Below, piece by piece: positions 45,357 to 53,330 of a stretch of DNA of 64,000 nucleotides. The stretch is from Hyphomicrobium_A sp044507625. Its GTDB lineage: Bacteria; Pseudomonadota; Alphaproteobacteria; Rhizobiales; Hyphomicrobiaceae. Made by a program: the position numbers and the translations under genes. The stretch lies in the NCBI GenBank assembly GCA_044507625.1, contig JBIQJE010000014.1:1-64000 (forward strand). Reading direction: 5' to 3'. Numbering within the stretch: position 1 is the first letter of the stretch; every line of letters begins with the position of its first letter. The notes below the pieces were generated by a model. That model saw nothing but the letters and a program-made list of their open reading frames with translations, was not told the DNA's origin and did no database searches.

Positions 45357-46708
45357 CGCCGTCTGGTCTAGCAGTCAGATATCTCGTATCCCGACCCGCG
45401 CTCAATCTTCTGACAGCTCTTGGAATCGCCGTGGGCGTATCGCTCGTGATCGCCGTGGCGACGCTGTCGACGTCAGCGCAAAAAAGCACGCAGGAGATTG
45501 CGGGCGGCTACCAGCTTTTGGTGGCCGCGAAGGGCAGTCCTGCACAGTCGGTATTGTCGACCCTCTTCTTCATGGAGCCGCCCACCGGCAATATCCCGAC
45601 CGAAATATACGACGAGCTCCGCGCCGATCCCGGTGCGCAGGTGATCGTACCGTTCAATTTCGGCGACAGCTACCGCGGGCACGCGATCGTCGGTACGACG
45701 AGAGACTATCGCAGTGTGATCGAGGCAGCGACCGGCCGCCCGCCGGTGACGAACCCACCCAATCGCTGGGCCGAAGCTCCGTTCGAAGCCGTGCTCGGGG
45801 CGACCGTGGCCCGCCAGACCGGCTTGCGCGTTGGCGACACCTTCACCGCCCTGCACGGGTTTGTCGAGCTGCCGAAGGATCTTTCCGAAGATCACGCGCA
45901 CAGCCCCTATACGGTCGTCTCTATCCTGGAGCCCGCCCACACGCCGGCGGACAAGGCGATCTTCACGACGCTGGAATCGATCTGGATCACCCACGCGGAG
46001 AATCCGCACCTGATGAGTGGCTCGGTGCCGGCCCGCAGCGACAAGCCGCCCCACGAGAGCACCGATGAGCATCAGCACGAAGAAGAGGCCACGCACGCAA
46101 TCCATGAGGAGGCGCGGGAGGCAGACGAGAGCACCCGCGCGCGCGCCGCCCCCGTTCGCGGCTCGCGGATAACCTCGCTTCTCGTGCACGGCCGAAGCTA
46201 CGCGGACGTCGCACGCCTGGTGGCGGCACTCGGGCAGAAGGAGAGCGTCCAGGCGATCTATCCGGGGCGCGTTGCGACGCAGATCATGGGCTACATGCGG
46301 ACGGGAGAGGCGGTGCTTCTCGCTCTTGCATGGCTCTCTATCGTGATTGCCTGCATCGCGGTGATGATATCGCTGCTTGCCGCATCGATTGAAAGGCGGC
46401 GCCAGATCGCGACATTGCGCGCTATCGGCGCGCCGCGCAGCGTGATTTTCCGCGTCCTCTTCATAGAGGCGGGAGTGATCTGCATTCTCGGCAGCGTTGC
46501 GGGCGCCGCTCTCGGGCGTCTCACCGCGCGCGTGATTGCCGGACAGATCGAGGCGAGCAGCGGATTCAATATCGACCTGCTTGCTATCGGTACGACCGAG
46601 CTATTCACGGTGGTGGCCGCGGTCTGCCTCGGCCTGATTGCGGGGGCGGTTCCGGCCTACCTTGCATGCCGCGAAGACGTCACCAAGCAACTAGCGCCCG
46701 CATCCTAG
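45353..46708 (+). CDS. FtsX/MacB-type ABC permease with a His/acid-rich loop
   Basis: A 451-residue permease with one N-terminal helix (about 17-38), a large periplasmic MacB_PCD-like domain, and three C-terminal helices (about 322-345, 365-392 and 415-440) around the FtsX fold (ERRRQIATLRAIGAPRSVIF). The periplasmic domain carries an insertion near residues 225-262, HESTDEHQHEEEATHAIHEE, rich in His, Glu and Asp, of the kind that binds zinc or other divalent metals. Together with the ATPase and the small periplasmic protein this may be a metal-linked system; that is inference. Confidence 0.86.
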   Translation: MTPSGLAVRYLVSRPALNLLTALGIAVGVSLVIAVATLSTSAQKSTQEIAGGYQLLVAAKGSPAQSVLSTLFFMEPPTGNIPTEIYDELRADPGAQVIVPFNFGDSYRGHAIVGTTRDYRSVIEAATGRPPVTNPPNRWAEAPFEAVLGATVARQTGLRVGDTFTALHGFVELPKDLSEDHAHSPYTVVSILEPAHTPADKAIFTTLESIWITHAENPHLMSGSVPARSDKPPHESTDEHQHEEEATHAIHEEAREADESTRARAAPVRGSRITSLLVHGRSYADVARLVAALGQKESVQAIYPGRVATQIMGYMRTGEAVLLALAWLSIVIACIAVMISLLAASIERRRQIATLRAIGAPRSVIFRVLFIEAGVICILGSVAGAALGRLTARVIAGQIEASSGFNIDLLAIGTTELFTVVAAVCLGLIAGAVPAYLACREDVTKQLAPAS

Positions 46709-46714
46709 GTGAAC

Positions 46715-47167
46715 ATGAAACGCTATCTTTCCATCCTCTCAGCTGCCGCGGCGGTAATCATCATGACCAGCAATCCTTCTGAAGCAGCCCGTCGCATCCG
46801 TTTCGACGATTTCTATATCGGCGACACGTATCAGGCCGGCGTCGGGTTGCGGCCCAATATTCAGATCAGTGCGAAAATGGAGAATCTCAATGGCCAGCCG
46901 GTCGAGATTTTCGGGTTCATGGATGGCATCCTGCCCCGTGACGGATCCTATTTTGTGCTTATCAAAGAGCCGTCGTTCCAGTGCCCATTTCACACTGTGA
47001 GCTTCGATTGGGCAGGGTTTATCCCGATCTTCCTCGCGGGCTCGACCGACTACATCGACGGCGCCGTGCGCGTCACGGGCCGCCTCGAGGTCGGTGCCAA
47101 GGAAGACGAGACGGGGATGTTGAGCTACATCCGCATCTACGATGCGAAGGTAGAGAGAGCCCAGTAA
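46715..47167 (+). CDS. Small periplasmic protein associated with the ABC pair (DUF3299-like)
   Basis: Starts at ATG 46715, 6 bases after the permease stop, and gives a signal peptide ending PSEAARRIRF. The mature part of about 125 residues has EIFGFMDGILPRDGSYFVLIKEP, one Cys-Pro-Phe-His motif (SFQCPFH) and VRVTGRLEVG, resembling DUF3299-type oligosaccharide-binding-like proteins. These occur with His-rich MacB-type permeases in some zinc-linked systems, which I know as a general pattern and cannot verify here. Confidence 0.65.
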   Translation: MKRYLSILSAAAAVIIMTSNPSEAARRIRFDDFYIGDTYQAGVGLRPNIQISAKMENLNGQPVEIFGFMDGILPRDGSYFVLIKEPSFQCPFHTVSFDWAGFIPIFLAGSTDYIDGAVRVTGRLEVGAKEDETGMLSYIRIYDAKVERAQ

Positions 47168-47327
47168 ACGGGCGGCGATGACATCGCCTCTGTTCCACAT
47201 CCAGTTGAGGGCAGGAGTTCCCTTAGCCCGACGTCTTCGTCGCGCGAGCGACCTTCATCACGCGAGCCAGTGACGTGTGCGCGAGGCGCCGAAAGACATG
47301 CGTCCAAAGGCTTTCCTCCGTCCATGC

Positions 47328-47369
47328 AAAAAAAGACCGAAGAGTTCAGGATGTCCTGGCTCTTCGGTC
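47328..47369 (-). terminator. Intrinsic terminator of the 85-aa secreted protein gene
   Basis: Perfect 10-bp stem GACCGAAGAG (47335-47344) with CTCTTCGGTC (47360-47369), with a further CAGGA/TCCTG pairing in the loop, followed on the minus strand by seven T (47328-47334). It lies 70 bases past the stop at 47440. Confidence 0.92.
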
Positions 47370-47439
47370 AGTTGGACGGTTCGTGGATGAAAGCGTATCA
47401 GGTTGGTTGCGTGCGTAGTGCGGAGGAGGTTAGGAAGCG

Positions 47440-47697
47440 TTACTTGATTCTGCTGGTGCGAAGGCGGGAAACAGGTCGAGAATTGGTTCCGCTTACCGCC
47501 TGGAATTGCGCGGACTGTTTTGCCGTATCGCACCAGATGTTGCCGTAATATCCGCCGGGAGCATTGAAGGGTGTGCAGTCGCGAACGGTGGTGTGGCTAT
47601 TGTTGAATTTCCGGGCGCGTGCATCTGCGCTCACGGTCCAAGTGATTGCGATGGCCAACCCCGTCAGGGCCGAAATCGCGAGAATCCCCAATTTCAT
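47440..47697 (-). CDS. Small secreted protein (85 aa), unknown
   Basis: From ATG 47697: MKLGILAISALTGLAIAITW, a clear signal peptide with likely cleavage near ADARA. The mature part is about 55 residues with two Cys (VRDCTPFNAPGGYYGNIWCDTAKQ) that could form one disulfide, and a basic tail (RPVSRLRTSRIK). A Met six codons upstream (47715) is also possible. No family recognised. It is expressed alone and ends at a strong terminator, which supports it being a gene. Confidence 0.65.
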   Translation of the reverse strand: MKLGILAISALTGLAIAITWTVSADARARKFNNSHTTVRDCTPFNAPGGYYGNIWCDTAKQSAQFQAVSGTNSRPVSRLRTSRIK

Positions 47698-48087
47698 TTC
47701 TCTAGCGCTCCCCATTGGTGATTTGTTTCGTTGTTCTGAAGAAACAAATACCCAAAACGAGAAATGAAGAAAATACGCATGAGGGTATATGTAGTTTGGC
47801 CGGGACCGGCATTTCAAAAGTGCGCGTCGATGCGCTTGAATATCCATTTTGCTGCGGGCCGGGAGGAATATCCGGATTGAGGAGGATAAAAAGGAAGCCA
47901 ACTCGCTTGCGCGTACATGCCGCGACGCGTGGCTTCCTTGGAGGGCAATCAAAAGACGCCGTCAGCCTATGAGGGGAACCGATGACGTCAGCCGCTGATG
48001 GGAAATGAACTCACGCTCGCGCGACACCGGTACGCCGCTCGCGGCTCATTTGCGGCGTGCTGCATCCCCCCGATCGTGCATAACGTC
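47698..48087. other. Intergenic region between two small minus-strand genes (390 bp)
   Basis: Holds the minus-strand terminator at 47885-47939 and then, closer to 47697, the presumed AT-richer promoter area of the 85-residue secreted protein (around 47720-47800, notably less GC-rich than the surroundings). No other feature is supported. Confidence 0.5.
47885..47939 (-). terminator. Intrinsic terminator following the 57-aa gene
   Basis: Perfect 10-bp stem TGGCTTCCTT (47930-47939) with AAGGAAGCCA (47891-47900), enclosing a 29-base loop with its own CGCG...CGCG pairing. On the minus strand the stem ends in TTTTTATCC. The only gene upstream on this strand is the small frame at 48088-48261. Confidence 0.78.
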
Positions 48088-48261
48088 CTACTTGTCGGTC
48101 TTGTACGGCTTCTCACCCTCGACGTACGGACGCACCTCGCGCCATAGGCGGTGATAGTCGTTGGCGAAGCGGCGCTGATCGTCGACGTCGTCGGCAAGCC
48201 GTGAGGCCTCGCGCAGCCGCTCCATCTCCGCCAGAGCCTTTTCGACCTGTTCTCTCGTCAT
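48088..48261 (-). CDS. Small charged protein (57 aa), hypothetical
   Basis: ATG at 48261 follows GAGGAG (about 48273-48278, roughly 11 bases away). The product, MTREQVEKALAEMERLREAS..., is almost all alpha-helical and rich in Arg, Glu and Asp, with a WREVRPYVEGEKPYKTDK end. It has no signal or membrane segment, so it should be cytoplasmic. Evidence for it being real: a good ribosome site, protein-like composition and a strong terminator downstream. Family unknown to me. Confidence 0.62.
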   Translation of the reverse strand: MTREQVEKALAEMERLREASRLADDVDDQRRFANDYHRLWREVRPYVEGEKPYKTDK

Positions 48262-48563
48262 TACGAGTGCTCCTCGTGCGCTGTGCCGCAGGAGAACGCG
48301 CTTCCATTACGAGCGCGTGACCGACCGCTCCGAGCAAACCACAACGCACACCATGTGCAAGAGGGCAGGGCGCCCCAAGTTGTTCGATTTTGAAAATATC
48401 GACGTTTAAACCTTTTGCGCGCAGTCAGCGTAAGCGGCCGCCGGAACCGCGCGCACCTCGGCCGTGTTTGCTTCGAGCTGGAACGTAATCATGCTCTGTC
48501 GCGCCTTGCATCCAGGCTCGCGCGACGTTGAGCGAAGAGAAAATCTCGAGGCGAAGAGTTGTC
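48262..48563. other. Divergent intergenic region (302 bp)
   Basis: Lies between the 57-residue gene (minus) and the PQQ-dehydrogenase-like gene (plus). The central part (48370-48415) is AT-rich (GATTTTGAAAATATCGACGTTTAAA region) and probably carries promoters. No motif is clear enough to name. Confidence 0.5.
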
Positions 48564-49916
48564 ATGCGCACCATTGCAGCGGCTGTCGTGATCGTCGGAA
48601 TGACGACGGCGAGCGCCATTGCGGAGAACAATCCGGGAGTGGGCCCCGACCCAAAGCTTCCCGAGCCACAGCATTCACTGCTGCCGACCGTCAATATCGC
48701 GCCGGCATCGAGCTGGCCGAAAGATAGCAAGCCGCAAGCGGGAGCAGGGCTGAACGTGACGTCATTTGCTGGAGGCCTCGAGCATCCGCGCTGGCTCTAT
48801 ACGCTCCCCAATGGCGATATTCTCGTCGCCGAAACGAACGCGCCGCCGAAGCCCGGAGAGTCTGGGCTGCGCACGTGGGTGATGCGTCTCGTCATGCGCC
48901 GGGCGACGGGGCCGGCGAAAAGCGCAAACCGCATTCGTCTTCTGCGCGATGCGGACGGCGACGGCGTTGCCGAGGTGAACAAGGTGTTCCTCGAGGGCCT
49001 CAACTCTCCGTTCGGCATGGCACTGATCGGCGACAAGTTCTACGTCGCCAACGCCGACGCCATCATGCGCTACCCTTATAAGGATGGCGAGATCACGGGG
49101 CCGGGCGAGAAGGTGACGGATCTTCCCGGCGGGCCGCTCAACCATCACTGGACCAAGAACATCATCGCCTCGAAGGACGGCAAGAAGCTTTACGCGACCG
49201 TCGGCTCCAACAGCAACGTCGGGGAGAATGGCCTCGACAAGGAGGAGGGCCGCGCCGCGATCTGGGAAGTCGATCTCGACACCGGGCAGAAGCGTATCTT
49301 TGCATCGGGCCTGCGCAATCCGAACGGCATGGGCTTCGAGCCGACGACCGGCGTACTATGGACGGTCGTCAACGAGCGCGACGAGCTCGGCAACGATCTC
49401 GTGCCCGACTATCTCACCTCGGTGAAGGACGGCGGGTTCTATGGATGGCCGTACAGCTATTGGGGCCAGCATGTCGACACGCGCGTGAAAGAGCAGCGCC
49501 CCGATCTGGTCGCCAAGGCCATCGTCCCCGACTATGGCCTTGGCGCGCACGTTGCGGCGCTCGGACTCACATTCTACGACGGCCAGCTTCTGCCGCAGCA
49601 GTACCGCGGCGGCGCGTTCATCGGTCTTCATGGATCGTGGAACCGCGAGCCGCGTGCGGGCTATAAGGTCATCTATGTGCCGTTCGCCGATGGCCGACCG
49701 GCCGGAATGCCTAAGGACGTGCTGACCGGGTTCGTCGACGGAGACGGCAACGCCCGGGGCCGTCCTGTCGGCGTCGCTGTCGATGGACGCGGAGCGCTGC
49801 TCGTGGCCGACGATGTTGGCGGCCGGGTTTGGCGCGTGACGCCCACCACCGCAGCCGCCGCGGCGTCCCCCACGACTGTGCCACCCGCGCCGGGATCCAA
49901 TCCAGCACCCGATTGA
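48564..49916 (+). CDS. PQQ-type sugar (L-sorbosone) dehydrogenase-like protein
   Basis: A periplasmic six-bladed beta-propeller of the sorbosone/glucose dehydrogenase B family. From ATG 48564 (GAAGAG 8 bases before) the signal peptide runs to AIAENN. Hallmarks: LEHPRWLYTLPNGDILVAETN near residue 65, NHHWTKNIIASKDGKKLYATVGSNSN near 180 (catalytic-type His), SGLRNPNGMGFEP near 235 and GLHGSWNREPRAGYKV near 350. A TTG 36 bases upstream would add SRRRVV, a Tat-like motif, so a longer start is possible. Whether it truly binds PQQ is not certain from sequence. Confidence 0.85.
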   Translation: MRTIAAAVVIVGMTTASAIAENNPGVGPDPKLPEPQHSLLPTVNIAPASSWPKDSKPQAGAGLNVTSFAGGLEHPRWLYTLPNGDILVAETNAPPKPGESGLRTWVMRLVMRRATGPAKSANRIRLLRDADGDGVAEVNKVFLEGLNSPFGMALIGDKFYVANADAIMRYPYKDGEITGPGEKVTDLPGGPLNHHWTKNIIASKDGKKLYATVGSNSNVGENGLDKEEGRAAIWEVDLDTGQKRIFASGLRNPNGMGFEPTTGVLWTVVNERDELGNDLVPDYLTSVKDGGFYGWPYSYWGQHVDTRVKEQRPDLVAKAIVPDYGLGAHVAALGLTFYDGQLLPQQYRGGAFIGLHGSWNREPRAGYKVIYVPFADGRPAGMPKDVLTGFVDGDGNARGRPVGVAVDGRGALLVADDVGGRVWRVTPTTAAAAASPTTVPPAPGSNPAPD

Positions 49917-50124
49917 CCGCCAAGAGGTCGCCTCTGCGCACGCGCGCTGTGTGCATGGGGCCCGCCTCAGCGGCCGCGATCCAGGCTCGCACGGTCTTCA
50001 GCATCGACTAATCTCGCGCGTCTTCGCCCCCCGGCCTGTCGGTGACCGTTCGGAGGATTGTTCGCCACCGCGCGCCACGCTAAGCAGGGCGTCCGCTTCC
50101 CCGTAATTTTCCCCGGTGATGAAC

Positions 50125-50514
50125 ATGCCGCTGCTTCGCTTTGACCTTATCGAGGGCCGCTCCGACGCTGAGCTGAAGGAGCTTCTCGACGCTGCCCACC
50201 GCGCCATGCTGGCCGCATTCAAGGTGCCCGAGCGCGACCGCTATCAGATCGTCAACGAGCACAAGCCTTCCCGCATGATCGTTGAGGATACGGGGCTCGG
50301 TATTCCGCGCAGCGATAAGGTGGTCCTCGTGCAGGTCATCACGCGACCGCGCGGCAAGGAGGCGAAAAAGCACTTCTATAAGCTGCTCGTGGAGGAACTC
50401 GAGAAGAGCTGCGGTATCGCGCCCACCGACGTGATGGTCTCGATGGTGGAAAATACCGACGAGGACTGGTCGTTCGGCCTCGGCCGCGCGCAGTTCCTGG
50501 AGGGTGACCTCTAA
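50125..50514 (+). CDS. Tautomerase-superfamily enzyme
   Basis: I choose ATG 50125 over GTG 50116 and ATG 50119 because it gives Met-Pro, and tautomerases use the N-terminal proline as catalytic base. The 129-residue protein begins PLLRFDLIEGRSDAELKELL, continues RYQIVNEH and VLVQVITRPRGKEAKKHFYKLLVEEL and ends GRAQFLEGDL. This is the longer Tautomerase_2-like pattern of about 130 residues. It is probably oligomeric and cytoplasmic. Substrate unknown. Confidence 0.82.
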   Translation: MPLLRFDLIEGRSDAELKELLDAAHRAMLAAFKVPERDRYQIVNEHKPSRMIVEDTGLGIPRSDKVVLVQVITRPRGKEAKKHFYKLLVEELEKSCGIAPTDVMVSMVENTDEDWSFGLGRAQFLEGDL

Positions 50515-50550
50515 GCTGCTAAATGCCGGAGCGTAGAGCCAATGCGCCGC

Positions 50551-51195
50551 TTAGCTGCGCTTGGCTGGCGCGTTTTGTGTCTTCGGTTTCGTGTGGGATT
50601 TAGGTGCGTGTTCGGCGAGAAGCGTGCGAAGCATGCGTGCAACGCGTAGGGCCGGTCCGCTCGAGCAGCACTGGATCGAGATGCGCGCTCCTTCGAACAG
50701 AAGAAAGACCTCGTCGGCGACCTGCTCGGGATCGGCATAGCCGGCTTCACGGAAAAGCGCGACGAGGCGGTTGCGCTTACGCATCTTGTAGTCGTCGATG
50801 ATCTGTCGCGCGGGGTGATCGAACTCGCGCATCTCGACCGCAGCATTTGCAATCGCGCACCCGCGCTCGCTGCAATCGGTTAGAATTCGCTCCACGTATT
50901 GCACCCAGCCTTCGATCTGGGCCTGGGGATCGCCGGGGTGCTTCCGGCTGAGCTGATCCCAGACGTCGTCACCTTCCTTCGCAAGCTCGGTGAGGTAGGC
51001 GGCGATCAGCTCGTCCTTGGAACCGAAATGGCGATAAAGCGTCATTTTGTTCGTGGACGCCGCCTCCGCTATCGCCTCGACGCCGACGGCGCGGATGCCG
51101 TGGCGATAGAAAAGCTCGCGGGCCGCAGCGAGGATGCGCTCGCGAGGCGGTGGTAGGGGTAGAGCGGCGGACTGGTTAATTGTGCTGCTGGCCAT
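50551..51195 (-). CDS. TetR-family transcriptional regulator
   Basis: A 214-residue repressor-type protein. The N-terminal helix-turn-helix includes ERILAAARELFYRHGIRAVGVEAIAEAASTNKMTLYRHFGSKDELIAAYL split over residues 19-67. The C-terminal ligand-binding half contains a Cys pair region (LTDCSERGCAIANA near 108) that could be redox- or electrophile-sensitive. It is divergent from the azoreductase gene, and the 117-base interval holds two copies of a 14-base repeat, so it probably controls that gene and itself. Confidence 0.9.
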   Translation of the reverse strand: MASSTINQSAALPLPPPRERILAAARELFYRHGIRAVGVEAIAEAASTNKMTLYRHFGSKDELIAAYLTELAKEGDDVWDQLSRKHPGDPQAQIEGWVQYVERILTDCSERGCAIANAAVEMREFDHPARQIIDDYKMRKRNRLVALFREAGYADPEQVADEVFLLFEGARISIQCCSSGPALRVARMLRTLLAEHAPKSHTKPKTQNAPAKRS

Positions 51196-51201
51196 GGGCT
51201 C

Positions 51202-51250
51202 TTGACATAGGGTGTTACCGGTCAGTATACGAGGGCGTTACCGGTCAGTA
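51202..51250 (+). promoter_or_regulatory. Sigma-70-type promoter overlapped by duplicated operator
   Basis: GTTACCGGTCAGTA occurs at 51214-51227 and again at 51237-51250, 23 bases apart. Each contains a TTAC-N6-GTA(A/T) inverted half-site pattern. A TTGACA at 51202-51207 and a TATACG/GTATAC at 51225-51231 form a promoter reading toward the azoreductase, with the first repeat lying between the two boxes. This is a classic arrangement for TetR repression. Confidence 0.7.
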
Positions 51251-51312
51251 ACATAGCGTGCGGCTGTTGTCATGTCCTCGGCTCGCAGCGCACCAAAATC
51301 CACGAGCATGAG

Positions 51313-51999
51313 ATGCAACAAGCCAGCACCGCGAAATCCCAGGCCACGCCGCCGTTCCACTTCGGGAACGGAACCGGCCCCAACATCCTCTGCCTGACCA
51401 GCAGCCCGCGTCGCGATACTTCATACTCGAGTCTCGTAGCCATGCGCGTTCTGCGAGAGCTCCGTCAAGTTTATCCCGATGCGAGCGTCACGATCCGCGA
51501 TCTCGCGCGGTATCCTTTGCCGCACATCGACGAGGATTTTGTGATCGCGACGCGGTCGATTGCAGGCGCGCGCAACGATCGCCAGCGCGAGCAGATCGAG
51601 CGCTCGGACGCCCTGATCGACGAGTTGCTCGCCGCTGATACCATCGTTATTGCCGCTTCGATGATCAACTTTGGCATCCCCTCGACACTCAAGGCGTGGG
51701 TCGATCACGTGATTCGCCCCGACCGTACTTTCCGCTATACAGAGCATGGATCCCAGGGTCTGCTCCGGGGCCGCCGGGCCGTCCTCGTTCTGTCGCGCGG
51801 TGGCATCTATTCGGCGGGACCACTGCGGGCTTATGAGCACGATGAGAGCTACCTGCGGTCGGTCCTGGGCTTCATCGGCATCACCGACGTGCAGACGATT
51901 CTGCTCGAAGGGATGGCGCTAGGCCCGGAATTTGCAGAACGGGCGGTGGACGCCGCCATGCGGCGTGCCGGCCCCGTCGCCGGGGTGCTCGCCGCCTGA
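51313..51999 (+). CDS. FMN-dependent NADH-azoreductase-like flavodoxin-fold reductase
   Basis: A 228-residue AzoR-family enzyme that reduces quinones or azo compounds with NAD(P)H. Motifs: LCLTSSPRRDTSYSSLVAMRVL near residue 26 (FMN phosphate loop), ASMINFGIPSTLKAWVDHVIRPDRTFRYTEHG split over 115-145, and VLSRGGIYSAGP near 157. It is divergent from the TetR gene with the operator between. Detoxification of quinone-type electrophiles is inferred from the family and the regulator. Confidence 0.87.
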   Translation: MQQASTAKSQATPPFHFGNGTGPNILCLTSSPRRDTSYSSLVAMRVLRELRQVYPDASVTIRDLARYPLPHIDEDFVIATRSIAGARNDRQREQIERSDALIDELLAADTIVIAASMINFGIPSTLKAWVDHVIRPDRTFRYTEHGSQGLLRGRRAVLVLSRGGIYSAGPLRAYEHDESYLRSVLGFIGITDVQTILLEGMALGPEFAERAVDAAMRRAGPVAGVLAA

Positions 52000-52124
52000 A
52001 GCAGCTTGGAAAGTGAATCACGCCGCGAACGGTTGTCTGCGCTTCCCCGGCCCCTTTGAGTGAATATCCCGACTAGCTTTTTGGGACGCCCGCGCGGGTC
52101 CCATAACCACACGGACGGATACCT

Positions 52125-53318
52125 ATGTCCTTTGCCCGAATAGCGCGCCTGTCCATGCCGATGGCGCTGGTTGCCGGCCTTTTCGCCGCATGCGGCGAGC
52201 AGAAGGCACCGGCCGCGGGAGCAGCCCCGCCGCCGCCGAAGGTTTCGGTGGCAAAGCCCGTGCAGAAGAAGGTGACCGAGCGCGATGAATACGTCGGCCG
52301 CTTCGTCGCCTTCGACTATGTCGAGGTGCGCGCACGCGTGTCCGGCTATTTGGAGAAGATCCACTTCAAAGATGGCCAGCTCGTGAAGCAGGGCGATCCG
52401 CTCTTCACCATCGACCCGCGTCCGTTCAAGGCGGCCGTGGCGCAGGCTAAGGCTTCGATCGAGCAGGCGAAGGCCAACCGCGCCTTTGCCGAGAGCGACC
52501 TGAAGCGTGGTGAAAGTCTCCGCGCCGGCACCACCATCACCCAGCAGGCGCTCGATCAGCGCATGCAGGCGTCCCGCGTCGCCGCCGCCGCCGTGACGGC
52601 GCAGCAGGCGGGGTTGGAGCAGGCTGAGCTCGACCTCAGCTTCACCGAGCTGACGGCGCCCATCTCGGGCCGCATCGGCGACCGGCGCGTCTCCGTGGGC
52701 AACCTGGTCTCGGGCGGTGCCTCGGGCAGCACGACGCTGCTCGCGACGATCGCCTCCATCGATCCCATCCGGTTCGAATTCACCATGGATGAGGCCTCCT
52801 ACCTGCGATACCTGCGGATCGCGGGCGGCAAGGCTTCGGCTGCGGCTGACCGCGGCATGACGCTGCCCGTGCAGCTGAAGCTGATCGACGAGGATAAATT
52901 CAGCCACGAGGGCAAGATCGACTTCGTCGACAACGCCATCGACCGCTCTTCGGGTACGATCCGCGGCCGTGCGCTCTTCGCCAATGCGGATTCGAAGCTG
53001 ACGCCGGGCATGTTCGGACGCATCCAGATCGCAACGTCGGCACCCGTAGCAGCGCTGCTGGTGCCCGATGCGGCGATCGCTACCGAGCAGGTGCGCAAGT
53101 TCGTCTACGTGCTCGACGCGGACAATGTCGCTCATCCCAAGTACGTTAAGCTCGGACAGCTCGTCGACGGTCTGCGTGTCGTGGAGGGCATCGAGCCCGA
53201 CGACACGATCGTCGTCAACGGCCTCATGCGCGTGCGTCCCGGCGTAAAAGTTGCGCCGGAGAACGTCGAAGTTGAGACCGGCAACATTCGCGCCACGTCG
53301 TCCATCCGCACAAACTAA
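52125..53318 (+). CDS. RND efflux periplasmic adaptor (AcrA/MexE-like)
   Basis: A 397-residue lipoprotein: the leader runs LVAGLFAACGEQ with the lipobox Cys near residue 24. The adaptor shows VRARVSGYLEKIHFKDGQLVKQGD near 68 (lipoyl half), a helical hairpin with KASIEQAKANRAFAESDL, ELTAPISGRIGDRRVSVGNLV near 178, and the MexE-type VRVRPGVKV end. It is 12 bases upstream of the RND pump gene. No outer-membrane channel gene follows, so it must use one encoded elsewhere. Confidence 0.93.
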   Translation: MSFARIARLSMPMALVAGLFAACGEQKAPAAGAAPPPPKVSVAKPVQKKVTERDEYVGRFVAFDYVEVRARVSGYLEKIHFKDGQLVKQGDPLFTIDPRPFKAAVAQAKASIEQAKANRAFAESDLKRGESLRAGTTITQQALDQRMQASRVAAAAVTAQQAGLEQAELDLSFTELTAPISGRIGDRRVSVGNLVSGGASGSTTLLATIASIDPIRFEFTMDEASYLRYLRIAGGKASAAADRGMTLPVQLKLIDEDKFSHEGKIDFVDNAIDRSSGTIRGRALFANADSKLTPGMFGRIQIATSAPVAALLVPDAAIATEQVRKFVYVLDADNVAHPKYVKLGQLVDGLRVVEGIEPDDTIVVNGLMRVRPGVKVAPENVEVETGNIRATSSIRTN

Positions 53319-53330
53319 GGTACCGACGCG

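Noticed and set aside
48528..48563. TTG start giving a Tat-like SRRRVV leader to the PQQ-dehydrogenase-like protein
   Set aside because: No ribosome site before the TTG, while ATG 48564 has GAAGAG at good distance and a sufficient Sec signal; kept only as an alternative.
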